DNA from: JAXGQD01 sp040766665
Lineage (GTDB): Bacteria > Bacillota > Clostridia > Saccharofermentanales > Fastidiosipilaceae
Length of the DNA: 64,000 nucleotides
Direction of reading: 5' to 3'
Assembly (NCBI GenBank): GCA_040766665.1
Contig: JAXGQD010000003.1
Coordinates: forward strand, 62,001-126,000
The notes beneath the pieces were generated by a model. It had not been told where the DNA came from. It was given only the letters and a program-made list of their open reading frames with translations, and searched no databases. The translations under genes and the position numbers were made by a program. Positions 1-7,992 of the stretch are shown here, in pieces (position 1 is the first letter of the stretch; every line of letters starts with the position of its first letter).

Positions 1-328
1 ATGAAAATGGCTTGAGGATATACTCTTTGACACCCAGCTCCATCGCTTCTTTTGCATATGAAAAACAGTCATAACCACTGATTATTATGATTTGAATTGC
101 AGGTAGGCTTTTCTGTACGGCCTTGGCAAGAGTCAAACCATCCATAAAGGGCAATTGTATATCAGTAATCAAAATATCCGGCTTAAGAGCGAGTACCTTT
201 GTTAAAGCCAACTCTCCGTCTGCCGCATCTCCAAGATAATCAAAGCCCGCAGCAGCCCAGTCAATGCCGTTGCGCAGAAGTTCGCGACTCGATATCTCAT
301 CTTCAACTAAAAAAACGCTGTATTTCAT
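1..328 (-). CDS. Response regulator, receiver domain (partial, C-terminus beyond window)
   Basis: Translating the minus strand from the ATG at 328 gives about 109 residues of a CheY-like receiver domain that runs off the window edge. It opens with MKYSVFLVEDE, holding the acidic pocket. The phospho-acceptor Asp lies in DILITDIQLPFMDG, the conserved Ser in IIISGYD, and the Lys in YILKPFS. The receiver therefore looks complete, and the output domain lies outside the window. The wording of the fold (ELLRNGIDW near the start, SGYDCFSYAKEAMELGVKEYILKP) resembles YesN/AraC-type regulators of two-component systems that control sugar uptake in Bacillota, but the output domain cannot be seen. It probably acts in the cytoplasm with a sensor kinase that is not in this window. 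Confidence 0.85.
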   Translation of the reverse strand, partial: MKYSVFLVEDEISSRELLRNGIDWAAAGFDYLGDAADGELALTKVLALKPDILITDIQLPFMDGLTLAKAVQKSLPAIQIIIISGYDCFSYAKEAMELGVKEYILKPFS

Positions 329-352
329 TTTCGTCTTGCATCACTTTTATCC

Positions 353-373
353 GTGAGTGATCCCTTCACTCAC
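353..373 (-). terminator. Hairpin overlapping the aroQ stop
   Basis: GTGAGTGA (353-360) and TCACTCAC (366-373) form a perfect 8-bp stem with a 5-base loop across the aroQ stop codon. Only a weak T-rich stretch follows on the minus strand, so termination is plausible but not certain. Confidence 0.4.
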
Positions 374-870
374 TCCTCCACCCCCACAAACGCCTCGTCT
401 GTCCTGCCTTCACGGCTACCGCTACGCCGCCCTTCGATCAGATCCACCGCCTGCATTACGCCGTACTTGTAGCTCGCCAGCCCAAAACCGGCAATCTGCC
501 CGTCCACCGCGTAGCGAATCGCCGAGTGTTGCCGAAAAGCCTCGCGCTTGTGAATATCCGAAATATGCACTTCGACTTTTGCCCCCGGAAAAACGTCCAG
601 CGCATCGCCAATCGCAATCGAATAGTGGGTATAAGCCCCCGCGTTTATCACAATAGCGGCAAAACCCTCGCGCGCCTCCTGTATCCAATCAATCAGCAGC
701 CCCTCATGGTTGGACTGCCGAGCCTCCAAAGTGTAGCCCAGTTCAGCCGCGGTGTGGCGCGCCAAATCCTCGGCGTCGGCCAAGCTGAAGTTGCCGTATT
801 GGGTGGGATCACGCTGGCCCAGCATGTTGAGGTTGGGGCCGTTGAGGAGGAGGATTTTGCCTTTATGCAT
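370..870 (-). CDS. aroQ: Type II 3-dehydroquinate dehydratase
   Basis: This cytoplasmic shikimate-pathway enzyme removes water from 3-dehydroquinate to give 3-dehydroshikimate. The 166-residue product has the type II signatures in order: LNGPNLNMLGQRDPTQYG with the catalytic Tyr and Arg, QSNHEGLLIDWI, INAGAYTHYSIAI, and VEVHISDIHKREAFR with the catalytic His. An upstream in-frame GTG at 879 exists, but it overlaps the GAGG ribosome binding site, which is correctly spaced for the ATG at 870, so that ATG is chosen. The C-terminus has a short polar extension (about 20 residues) beyond the usual family end. It lies 21 bases downstream of aroC and is probably co-transcribed with it. Confidence 0.95.
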   Translation of the reverse strand: MHKGKILLLNGPNLNMLGQRDPTQYGNFSLADAEDLARHTAAELGYTLEARQSNHEGLLIDWIQEAREGFAAIVINAGAYTHYSIAIGDALDVFPGAKVEVHISDIHKREAFRQHSAIRYAVDGQIAGFGLASYKYGVMQAVDLIEGRRSGSREGRTDEAFVGVEE

Positions 871-891
871 GAGATGCACCTCGTTTTTCGT

Positions 892-2031
892 TTATGCGTC
901 GCTCTTATCTTTCTTGATGAGCGGCAAAGAATTGAAGAGCCCCGAGCTCAGCAAAAGATCAAGCAGGCCCATGGCCATCACCGATTCAACCACCGGTACA
1001 GCGCGCGGCACGATACAGGGGTCATGGCGGCCGGGCACTTCGAGGATGGTGTTCTCCATGCTTTCGAGGTTGACCGTCGCCTGGGGTGCGCCAATCGATG
1101 AGGGCGGTTTAAAGGCTAAGCGAGCCACGATAGGCATGCCGTTGCTGATACCGCCATCGGCGCCACCGGCGTTATTGCTTTGGAGACGGATGCGTTCTTT
1201 GCCAGCTTCTTCAATAATCTGTGCGTTATCGTTATTCTCCGAACCGCGCTTCTTGGCAACCTCGAAACCGGCACCGAAACTGACACCTTTGACGGCCGGT
1301 ACCGCATAAAACCAGGTCGCCAGCTGGGGCTCAACGCCACCGAAGAAGGGCGAACCGACACCGCCGGGATAACCGTAACATACGACTTCCACGATACCGC
1401 CAACCGAGTCCTTGTCTTCCTTCGCGGCTGCAATGGCGGCCTGCATGGCTTCACCCGCTGCGTCGTCGATGGTAGGGAATGACTTGTCCGCAACCGACAA
1501 CAGACCGCTGTCTTCGCCTTTGACCACTTCGGCGGCTTGGTCAGCAACACCGGCAATTTCCAGCGCGTGGGCGGCAATTTTGATTCCGCGTGAGGCTAGA
1601 ATATCTTTGCAAATGGTCCCCGCTGTGACCAGGGGTGCCGTGATGCGGCCGGAGAAATGGCCGCTGCCGCGTGGGTCATGGGCGCCGTTATAACGCATCA
1701 GGGAAGTTAAATCTGCATGGCCGGGGCGAGGGGTGCTAGGCAGGCGTTCGTAGTCTTTGGAGTGCTGGTCGTGATTCCAGATAACGGCTGCCAGTGGCGT
1801 ACCACTGGTGCGGCCTTTGAAAACGCCGGAGAGGATTTGAGCTTCGTCTTTCTCGTCACGCGGTGTTGCCCAAGCGGCTTGACCGGGACGACGGCGGCGG
1901 TTTTGCTTCTTGATGGACTCCATATCCACCGCTTCACCGGGTGGGAGGTTATCAATCACGCAGCCGACGGCTTCACCGTGCGACTCTCCGAAAATACTGA
2001 CTTTGATGCTGTGTCCCCAAGTAGAAGGCAT
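892..2031 (-). CDS. aroC: Chorismate synthase
   Basis: This enzyme converts 5-enolpyruvylshikimate 3-phosphate to chorismate using reduced FMN, the last step of the shared aromatic pathway. The 379-residue length is normal. Signature stretches are GESHGEAVGCVIDNLPPGE near the N-terminus, RPGHADLTSLMRYN followed by DPRGSGHFSGR, SNNAGGADGGISNG for flavin and substrate binding, and GRHDPCIVPRAVPVVESV near the C-terminus. The ATG at 2031 begins the conserved start MPSTWGHSIKVSIFGESHG. It sits directly upstream of aroQ in the same direction, a typical small shikimate operon. Confidence 0.97.
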   Translation of the reverse strand: MPSTWGHSIKVSIFGESHGEAVGCVIDNLPPGEAVDMESIKKQNRRRRPGQAAWATPRDEKDEAQILSGVFKGRTSGTPLAAVIWNHDQHSKDYERLPSTPRPGHADLTSLMRYNGAHDPRGSGHFSGRITAPLVTAGTICKDILASRGIKIAAHALEIAGVADQAAEVVKGEDSGLLSVADKSFPTIDDAAGEAMQAAIAAAKEDKDSVGGIVEVVCYGYPGGVGSPFFGGVEPQLATWFYAVPAVKGVSFGAGFEVAKKRGSENNDNAQIIEEAGKERIRLQSNNAGGADGGISNGMPIVARLAFKPPSSIGAPQATVNLESMENTILEVPGRHDPCIVPRAVPVVESVMAMGLLDLLLSSGLFNSLPLIKKDKSDA

Positions 2032-2157
2032 GCTGTTTACCTCGCTCTATGTATTGCGTATGTACGCGGATAAGTTGTACACCATTTTACATGATTGGCG
2101 GGGATTGTTCGACGTAGGTTCAAGGTGATTGCGGGTTTATGGAGAGGAGCGGTTAAT

Positions 2158-2275
2158 CCGTCGCGATCCGGCTCTAGCTGCGACTCCGCTTGGAATCCGT
2201 CGCACAGCTTGGCACGGTTGCGACACCGCTTGTAATCCGTCGCACGGCTTGACATGGCCGCGATTCCGCTCTGTC
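2158..2275. repeat. Three tandem copies of a ~40-bp GTCGC...GCGAC repeat
   Basis: Units start at 2158, 2197 and 2237, each of the form CCGTCGC, about 15 variable bases, then GCGAC or CGCGAT and CCGCT. The GTCGC/GCGAC ends can pair, so each unit is a small palindrome. Related units occur at 34638-34716, 40645-40717 and, inverted, 40980-41007. All are intergenic. Confidence 0.75.
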
Positions 2276-2301
2276 TTTTATCAGAGCCCTTGCTTCGTGT
2301 C

Positions 2302-2493
2302 AAAAATTACGGGGATGTGGTCATTTCAGTGCTTCTATGGGTTTATCCCAAGTCAAACAAAGGTTTTTATGACACTAATTTCGACTGTGTGGTAGCCGCC
2401 ACCACATCCCTGTAAAAAGTGGGCTGAAAACAGCCTTTTGGTTCGTACAGAGGCTGATTCAAGGCGCTTTCAACCACATCCCTGAAAATATTG
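2302..2493. repeat. Dispersed ~192-bp intergenic repeat, copy 1
   Basis: This non-coding stretch aligns over its full length with the reverse complement of 40772-40964 (192 against 193 bp). The two ends carry inverted motifs: TTACGGGGATGTGG at the left and CCACATCCCTGAAAAT at the right, with a further CCACATCCCTGTAAAA in the middle. No open frame is shared between copies. It looks like a small non-autonomous mobile or structured element. A GTCGC repeat cluster lies immediately before it. Confidence 0.75.
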
Positions 2494-2558
2494 TCCACTT
2501 TTAGGGGTACAACCCATACAGCCCAAGCGATGTAAAGTAATAGAGCGCAGTGACCCCA

Positions 2559-3086
2559 TCAAAGTGTAATCCAGTAGCGGCGGGTCAGGTGCTTTTTGCC
2601 ATAAATCTTATTGACCACCCGGTTCCCCAAAACGCCGCCGTTCTTTTCAATCACCCGTGCTGATCCGACGTTGCCCTCATTGCAGGTAATCAGAACCTGA
2701 CTGAGACCAAGCTCATTTTTAGCCACGACCAACGCCCTTGCCAACATCTCTGTGCCGTAGCCCTTGTTCCAATCCGAATACCTCACTCCGTAACCGATGT
2801 TTCCCCCATAAGCCTTTAACTTGGCAGTTAAAACATGTCGAATGGAGATTTCACCGATGAAACGTTCGCCTTCCACAAGCCATAAGTAGCTTGCTGCCAC
2901 AAAATTTTTTGGCAAAAACCTCCCCTCCCTCATATTCTTAAAACGCTCAAACAAATCCCCGTCTTCCGGATCGCAGAAAGCAAAGGGCTCCACCTGCTGT
3001 TCCCTATATTCCCGTATCGCCTCAAGGTAAGACTCATAGTATCTCGGCTCAGGTAAAATCAATTGCATTGTAGTACCATTATTCAT
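2559..3086 (-). CDS. GNAT family N-acetyltransferase
   Basis: This is a predicted cytoplasmic acetyl-CoA-dependent acetyltransferase of 175 residues; the acceptor is unknown. The acetyl-CoA-binding motif A is visible as IGYGVRYSDWNKGYGTEML, where an R/Q-x-x-G-x-G/A-type loop is replaced by NKGYGT, preceded by the typical beta-strand FIGEISIRHVL. The C-terminal part SARVIEKNGGVLGN matches the motif B region of RimJ/RimL-like members. The ATG at 3086 has AAGGTAGG upstream at good spacing. It is divergent from the HD-domain gene at 3140 with a short shared promoter region. Nothing in the context identifies the substrate. Confidence 0.85.
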   Translation of the reverse strand: MNNGTTMQLILPEPRYYESYLEAIREYREQQVEPFAFCDPEDGDLFERFKNMREGRFLPKNFVAASYLWLVEGERFIGEISIRHVLTAKLKAYGGNIGYGVRYSDWNKGYGTEMLARALVVAKNELGLSQVLITCNEGNVGSARVIEKNGGVLGNRVVNKIYGKKHLTRRYWITL

Positions 3087-3139
3087 ATAGAAGCCTACCT
3101 TGTTTGTTCGAAATATCGCCGGTCAAAAAGGAGATTCCT

Positions 3140-3703
3140 ATGGAATTACTGAATCTTGCGATTCATTTTGCCACTGAGGCCCATGCCACACAAGTGCGCA
3201 AAGGAAGTCGCACTCCCTATATTCTCCATCCCCTGGATGTCGCCGCGATTCTGAGCAGTATGACTGAGGACGAAGAGATCATCGCAGCCGGTGTTTTGCA
3301 CGATGTCTTGGAGGATACCGATGTGGAAGCAAGTGAGCTCGAGGCACAATTTGGCACTCGCGTTTTTCGCTTAGTCGCGGCAGAAAGCGAAGACAAACAA
3401 AGCGATCTTGACTCAAGATTGACTTGGAAGAGTCGCAAGCAAACCACTCTCGATATGCTGGCAAAATCAAGCGACCCCGCCATCAAAATGATTGCCCTGG
3501 CCGACAAGCTCTCCAACCTGCGGGCGATACGTAACGATTTCGCCAAAATCGGTGACCGGCTTTGGGAACGCTTTAACCAGCATGACCCGCGCGAACATGC
3601 CTGGTATTACAGGTCTTTTCTGAATTTGACATCTGAGTTGTCTGAAACTACGGCTTGGCAGGAATACAAACAGTTGCTGGAATTGGTGTTTGGGAAGTTA
3701 TGA
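3140..3703 (+). CDS. HD-domain phosphohydrolase, RelA/SpoT hydrolase-like
   Basis: This 187-residue protein has the layout of a small stand-alone (p)ppGpp hydrolase or MESH1-like enzyme. It shows RKGSRTPYILHPLDVAAIL, then AAGVLHDVLEDTD with the HD metal pair, and ALADKLSNLRAIRND as the later Asp motif. No synthetase or TGS domain is present. The frame opens further upstream at 3104, but the ATG at 3140 is preceded by AAAAAGGAG at ideal spacing and begins the conserved MELLNLAIHFATEAHATQ, so it is chosen. Hydrolysis of (p)ppGpp is inferred from family resemblance; another nucleotide could be the substrate. Confidence 0.85.
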   Translation: MELLNLAIHFATEAHATQVRKGSRTPYILHPLDVAAILSSMTEDEEIIAAGVLHDVLEDTDVEASELEAQFGTRVFRLVAAESEDKQSDLDSRLTWKSRKQTTLDMLAKSSDPAIKMIALADKLSNLRAIRNDFAKIGDRLWERFNQHDPREHAWYYRSFLNLTSELSETTAWQEYKQLLELVFGKL

Positions 3704-3738
3704 CTCAGATGCTTTTTATCCTAACTGTAGCTTTTATA

Positions 3739-3975
3739 CTATTTAAAAGTGTATTTGAGTTTTCTGTTTTCTCGCACACACTCCTGAAGAAAAAGATTAA
3801 TCAAGGTTTGATATGGAATGCCTGTGTTTAAGGCTTCCTCTTTGAAATACTGAACCGTTTCCTCATTGATGTTGATAGTAATTTGTTTTTTTAACTTGCC
3901 CGCATACGGGTTCTTTACCGCATTTTTAAAATCAAATTCTTTTTCCAAATATTTATCTTCTTCAGTTTTTTTCAT
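3739..3975 (-). CDS. BrnA-like antitoxin / ribbon-helix-helix protein (orphan)
   Basis: This 78-residue protein has a charged N-terminus followed by KKQITININEETVQYFKEEA and TGIPYQTLINLFLQECV, the strand-helix-helix pattern of BrnA/CopG-type antitoxins that bind DNA and repress their own operon. BrnA normally follows a BrnT toxin gene. Here the bases upstream hold only a promoter and an operator-like palindrome (3987-4005), and the next gene is a divergent transporter, so no toxin partner is visible. The GAGGTGG ribosome binding site supports the ATG at 3975. It may be a solitary regulator or the remnant of a toxin-antitoxin pair. Confidence 0.7.
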   Translation of the reverse strand: MKKTEEDKYLEKEFDFKNAVKNPYAGKLKKQITININEETVQYFKEEALNTGIPYQTLINLFLQECVRENRKLKYTFK

Positions 3976-3986
3976 AATACCACCTC

Positions 3987-4005
3987 ATAATTATTTAATA
4001 ATTAT
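3987..4005 (-). promoter_or_regulatory. Perfect 9+1+9 palindrome over the antitoxin promoter
   Basis: ATAATTATT (3987-3995) and AATAATTAT (3997-4005) form a perfect dyad around one central base. On the minus strand it overlaps a TATAAT-like -10 box and ends just before the GAGGTGG ribosome binding site of the BrnA-like gene. This is the expected place for autorepression by a ribbon-helix-helix protein. Confidence 0.6.
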
Positions 4006-4113
4006 ATACTAGCCATTATTAGAAAAATCAGTAGAATCCGGCCCATTTCTTTATAAGTATGAAATAATAGGTTCATAACCCTTCCAAAAACCACACAGCG
4101 AAAGCGAGCAACA

Positions 4114-5109
4114 ATGAACACTCTCAAGCCCAAGGAACCAACAGACATGTCCTCCTCTGCCCGTTTGCGCAAAGCCATGAAAAATCCCTTCGTTTGGGTG
4201 AGCTTGGTGCTGTTTTGTTGTTTGTTGTGGGGCTCGGCTTTTGCCGCGATTAAAACAGGCTATGAGCTCTTTCAGGTGGACACCCAAAACCCTTTTGCGA
4301 TTATGGTTTTTGCTGGCTCTCGCTTTACCCTGGCGGGCGTGCTCATCCTGCTTTTCTCGCTGATTTTTACGCGTCAGCTCCCGCTGCCTCCGCGCTCGGA
4401 GTGGTCTAAGGTCCTGCTTTACGCTATCGTGCAAACCACCCTGCACTACACGCTTTTTTATGTGGCACTCGCCAATAGTACGGGTGTCAAATCTGCGATT
4501 CTCAACGGCAGCAATGCTTTTTTCGTCGTCATTCTCGCGCATTTCTTCTTTAAGGATGACCGTTTCAATGGCAAAAAACTCCTCGCCATCGTCCTCGGTC
4601 TCGCGGGCATCATCATCCTCAACCTTAAGGGCGAAGGCTTTGATCTGAACTTCACGCTTCTCGGCGAAGGCTTCATGCTCCTGGCCTCACTCTGCGGAGC
4701 TTTTGGCAACATCATGACTAAGCGCTTAGGTGTACGCACCAAGCCCACCGCTCTAGCCGCCTGGCAGCTACTGATTGGTGGTGCACTGCTTGTCCTGATT
4801 GGATTCACCTTAGGAGGGCGACTCGGAGAAGCACAAGCTTCCGCCTGGCTCTTACTGCTCTATCTTGCGGCTCTCTCCGCCACCGCATTTAGCGTCTGGG
4901 CAGTGTTACTGCGCTTCCATCCCATGTCGCGCATCGGCATTTTCCAAGCCCTAATTCCACTCATCGGCAGCCTCGGCGCCTGGCTGATTTTAGGTGAAGC
5001 CTTCTGGAATCTGCAAAATATCATCGCTCTGATACTTATTACGTCAAGTATCGTCATTATTAATAGGGCGAATTCCACTCAAGAGGTCCAAGAAAAAAGC
5101 GCCGAGTAG
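4114..5109 (+). CDS. EamA/DMT family permease
   Basis: This 331-residue inner-membrane protein belongs to the drug/metabolite transporter superfamily (EamA). It has about ten hydrophobic helices in two homologous halves. The first half begins PFVWVSLVLFCCLLWGSAFAAIK and the second EGFMLLASLCGAFGNIMTKR. The inner turn LANSTGVKSAILNGSNAFFVVI is typical of the family. It probably exports or imports small metabolites such as amino acids; the substrate cannot be told. The start could be the ATG at 4114 or the one at 4147, which has a slightly better AAGGA site. The stop codon lies in the loop of a terminator hairpin. Confidence 0.88.
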   Translation: MNTLKPKEPTDMSSSARLRKAMKNPFVWVSLVLFCCLLWGSAFAAIKTGYELFQVDTQNPFAIMVFAGSRFTLAGVLILLFSLIFTRQLPLPPRSEWSKVLLYAIVQTTLHYTLFYVALANSTGVKSAILNGSNAFFVVILAHFFFKDDRFNGKKLLAIVLGLAGIIILNLKGEGFDLNFTLLGEGFMLLASLCGAFGNIMTKRLGVRTKPTALAAWQLLIGGALLVLIGFTLGGRLGEAQASAWLLLLYLAALSATAFSVWAVLLRFHPMSRIGIFQALIPLIGSLGAWLILGEAFWNLQNIIALILITSSIVIINRANSTQEVQEKSAE

Positions 5110-5125
5110 TCGGCGCTGTGTTTTG
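5099..5125 (+). terminator. Rho-independent terminator of the EamA gene
   Basis: GCGCCGA (5099-5105) and TCGGCGC (5110-5116) form a perfect 7-bp stem with loop GTAG, followed by TGTGTTTT. The TAG stop codon of the transporter sits in the loop. Confidence 0.75.
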
Positions 5126-5147
5126 ATAAATTGGGAGGCTTTTGCCC

Positions 5148-5591
5148 TCATGATTTTTTATCTCTTACCAGTTCTACAGGTTTGACCTTGCGATCCAGGA
5201 GATCTTGTAGACTATAACGGTGCAGGTAGTTGTAAACCGAATTGTTCAGACCCTGCCAAAGCGGCAAGGTGAGGCACTCGTCTTTGCGCGGGCAATCGTT
5301 TTCGACGAAACCCATGCAAGCTACCGTACTCATCGAGGTTTCCGTAACTTCCAGAATCTCGGCAATGTTGTAGTCCGAGGCTGCCTTGGTCAAAGAATAG
5401 CCGCCTTGGTGTCCGCGATTGGCAATCAGCAGCTCGGCATTTTGTAAGGGAGCCACGATTTGTTCCAGGTACTTTTTGGAAATATTTTGGCGCTCTGCCA
5501 CAAGCTTCAGAGAGGTGAAGCCGTTGGGATTGTGCTCTGCTAAATCTAGCAAAAAGCGCAAAGCATAGCGTCCTTTGGTCGAGATTTTCAA
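5148..5591 (-). CDS. Rrf2 family transcriptional regulator with three-cysteine motif
   Basis: This 147-residue DNA-binding regulator resembles IscR and CymR. The N-terminus MKISTKGRYALRFLLDLA and the winged-helix segment VAERQNISKKYLEQIVAPL, then the wing NRGHQGGYSL, are diagnostic. Three cysteines follow in ACMGFVENDCPRKDEC, the region that holds the 2Fe-2S cluster in IscR-type members; spacing is 8 then 6 rather than the usual shorter first gap. It therefore probably senses iron-sulfur status, redox or cysteine metabolism. No isc/suf genes are adjacent, so its targets are unknown. It converges on the EamA gene, separated by a terminator. Confidence 0.9.
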   Translation of the reverse strand: MKISTKGRYALRFLLDLAEHNPNGFTSLKLVAERQNISKKYLEQIVAPLQNAELLIANRGHQGGYSLTKAASDYNIAEILEVTETSMSTVACMGFVENDCPRKDECLTLPLWQGLNNSVYNYLHRYSLQDLLDRKVKPVELVRDKKS

Positions 5592-5791
5592 GTTTATCGC
5601 CCCCAGTGATTTTTCTTTATACCTTATTCTACTCGTTTTGTAGGCTTAATAGCAACTTTTTGAGCGATTTGTCATAATTCATTATGACATAGATTGAGAG
5701 TCACATAATCCAAATTCTTCTTTTTGATATAGGTGATAGTTTTTAACTCGCGTTAAATTTCAATCTTGAATTACATGCGATCAAGCTTTAC

Positions 5792-6713
5792 CTAGTGAAT
5801 GAGTACCGATAGAAGAAAAAACGCAACTAGGGTCAAAAGGGTGTAGATCGAAGTTGTTGTGGTAATAAAATTGTTCTCATTCTTATCTTTCACATAAACC
5901 GTCAGCATATAAACTGGCGGCATTATAAAGATCATGCAAACAGCAGCAATAAGGTAAGTATTCAATGGGATAAATAAATGAATAACGTAAAGGCTAAACA
6001 GAGCACAGCAAATAATCATTATGACTCTTATCAAAATTATTTTTGCACTTTCTTTCGCCTGACTCAGGAGAAAAAATGTTGTAACCCATGACCAACAAAA
6101 TCATCACTACATTCGTTGAAGATGCCAGCTCATACATCTTATCGAGTATTGTTCCTATTTGGCTGTTCATGATCGTGCGTCCGAGACCACTTAACCCGAA
6201 AACCATACCAATCAATAAGGAAATCATGATAGGAGAGATAAGCATATCCTTAATAGATTTCTTTAAATCTCCCTGACCTTGCTCCATATTTAAATACCCT
6301 AAAAAGACTGGAAAAATAAACAAAGCATGCCCAACATCCAAAAGAGCGAGATATGATATGTTTTCCGGTCCAAATAATAAGGTATAGAAGGCATACCCAA
6401 TCATTCCAATCTCAAAGCCACTTAAAAGATAGGGATAACTAAATGCATGTATCCTTACTCTTTTCCTGAGAAACATAGCCATAATGAACATGGCGAGATT
6501 TGTAATAAACACAATGCTCGCAAACAATATAGTTTCCGCGCCAAAATTCGCTGTGAAAAATGCATAAAATAAAACTAATGGCCAAAGAAAACGGATTGAT
6601 ACTTTTTTTATTCCATTAATCTCTTCTTCGCGAAGTATACTTTTTTTTCGGCAAAAGTATCCCAGGCATAGAATGATTAATATTGGAACTACTGTGCTCA
6701 TAGCATTCAGCAT
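5792..6713 (-). pseudogene. AEC (auxin efflux carrier) family transporter, frameshifted
   Basis: Two overlapping minus-strand frames together rebuild one AEC family permease of about 307 residues, the normal length. The first (from the ATG at 6713 after AGGGA) covers MLNAMSTVVPILIILCLGYF to MILLVMGYNIFSPE. The second covers IRVIMIICCALFSLYVIHLF to the end. The join lies near 6050-6066, where the first frame falls into the non-homologous tail SGERKCKNNFD while the second frame gives the expected AKESAKIILIRV. One base gained or lost explains this. It may be a real pseudogene or a consensus error. The carrier would export small organic anions or similar solutes. Confidence 0.75.
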
Positions 6714-6899
6714 GAAAATTTCCCTCATTTTCGCTCATTAAGTACAGCAAAGATAAGACACGAAGTGGCCATATGCCTTCACTTAATATTTTTTATTAGT
6801 TTCATATTTTTGAAGTGATTGAGCTTAGTAATTAAACATATTTGCTTCTCTGCGTTTTAATCAATTAATACATTGAAAAAAGTTGTAAGACAAGATAAT

Positions 6900-6937
6900 G
6901 GCTGTTTCCCGCAAGAAGGCCCTTACGGGAAACAGCC
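6900..6937 (-). terminator. Strong hairpin downstream of the alpha/beta hydrolase
   Basis: GGCTGTTTCCCG (6900-6911) and CGGGAAACAGCC (6926-6937) form a perfect 12-bp stem. It lies 35 bases after the hydrolase stop on the minus strand. No long T-run follows, but the stem is strong enough to mark the operon end. Confidence 0.65.
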
Positions 6938-6971
6938 CATTTATGCTTCGGATTGATACTTCTTATGGCAA

Positions 6972-7883
6972 TTATCTGTTAAGCATGAAATCCTTCAGTT
7001 CTTTAGCAAGTTTCTCAGGTTCTTCGATGGCTAGATTGTGACCGCAATTCTCAAAGAGAACATCTTTCTCGACTTCTTTGAAAATCTTTAGAGCATGATC
7101 TTTCACCGTAATACCATAGAATTCATCACCGCCAATGGTAAGTAGAGGAATGTCAATTTTTCCATTCTTAACGATTTCTTGATTAATCTTGATATTCTTA
7201 AGTTCCGCTCTGTAGGTTTCCAGGATTCCACGCATACCACCGGGTGCAATGAATCTTTCCGCCAAATCTTGTTTCATTTCTTCAGTTACGGAATTAGGGT
7301 TATGACAGCTGGCTTTTAAGAGGAACTCCCAGAACTGACTCTCTTTGCCTTCCAGCAACATTTCAGGGATATTCTTGACGAAAAAGAAGGGGACGTGCCA
7401 TAACCAGTTGCCCGTTTTATTATAGTGAGCATTAACATTTTCTTCGGTGAAATATGACGCTTCTTCAATACCATAGCCGGAAACCGCCATCTCACAGAAG
7501 CTAATGGTTTTCACTTTTTCTCTATGTTTAGCGGCATAGACAAAGCCGTACTCTGCACCACGGTCTTCGCCATGAATGTGAAAACTGTCAATATTCAGCT
7601 GAACCATGAGTTCGTCAAGGTCTTGCACCATGGTTAATGAGTCATAGCCTTCTGATGCTTCGGGTATGTCGCTGAAACCGAAGCCTCTCAAATCCGGTGC
7701 GATAACAAAGAATTTGTCAGAGAGCAAGGGGATGAGTTTATGCCAGTAAACTGCCGCTTTGGGTGTGCCGTGCAATAGGAGCAAAGGTTCACCCTGACCT
7801 GCTGTAACATAGTGCATGATAATACCATTAACCCTGGCCCTGCCGTGAGTGACTTGATTTCCTAAATGATCATACATTTCCAT
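6972..7883 (-). CDS. Alpha/beta hydrolase, epoxide hydrolase/haloacetate dehalogenase-like
   Basis: This cytoplasmic hydrolase of 303 residues has the oxyanion motif LLLHGTP, the strand APDLRGFGFSD, a nucleophile elbow HGEDRGAE in which Asp replaces Ser (residue 107 from the chosen start), and the catalytic His in ENCGHNLAIEEPE near residue 282. An Asp nucleophile is typical of epoxide hydrolases and haloalkane or fluoroacetate dehalogenases rather than esterases. The frame opens at 7916, but the ATG at 7883 follows GAAAGGAATC at good spacing and is preferred. It is the last gene of the sugar operon on this strand or a separate unit 109 bases after the kinase. Its link to sugar breakdown is unclear. 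Confidence 0.85.
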   Translation of the reverse strand: MEMYDHLGNQVTHGRARVNGIIMHYVTAGQGEPLLLLHGTPKAAVYWHKLIPLLSDKFFVIAPDLRGFGFSDIPEASEGYDSLTMVQDLDELMVQLNIDSFHIHGEDRGAEYGFVYAAKHREKVKTISFCEMAVSGYGIEEASYFTEENVNAHYNKTGNWLWHVPFFFVKNIPEMLLEGKESQFWEFLLKASCHNPNSVTEEMKQDLAERFIAPGGMRGILETYRAELKNIKINQEIVKNGKIDIPLLTIGGDEFYGITVKDHALKIFKEVEKDVLFENCGHNLAIEEPEKLAKELKDFMLNR

Positions 7884-7992
7884 AATTCTGATTCCTTTCT
7901 TGTTCAGGTTTTCCATTTTTTACTTTTAATGACATATTTTTAACGATGGTTTAGGTTAACAAATTATTTTTCCGGACTTGTACCTAATTTTT

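Noticed and set aside
2158..2275. Possible short CRISPR array
   Set aside because: Units of about 40 bp follow each other directly with no spacers, vary in sequence and have no cas genes nearby.
4051..4542. Toxin partner for the BrnA-like gene on the minus strand
   Set aside because: This frame is antisense to the EamA transporter, is Gln/Arg/His-rich and does not resemble BrnT.
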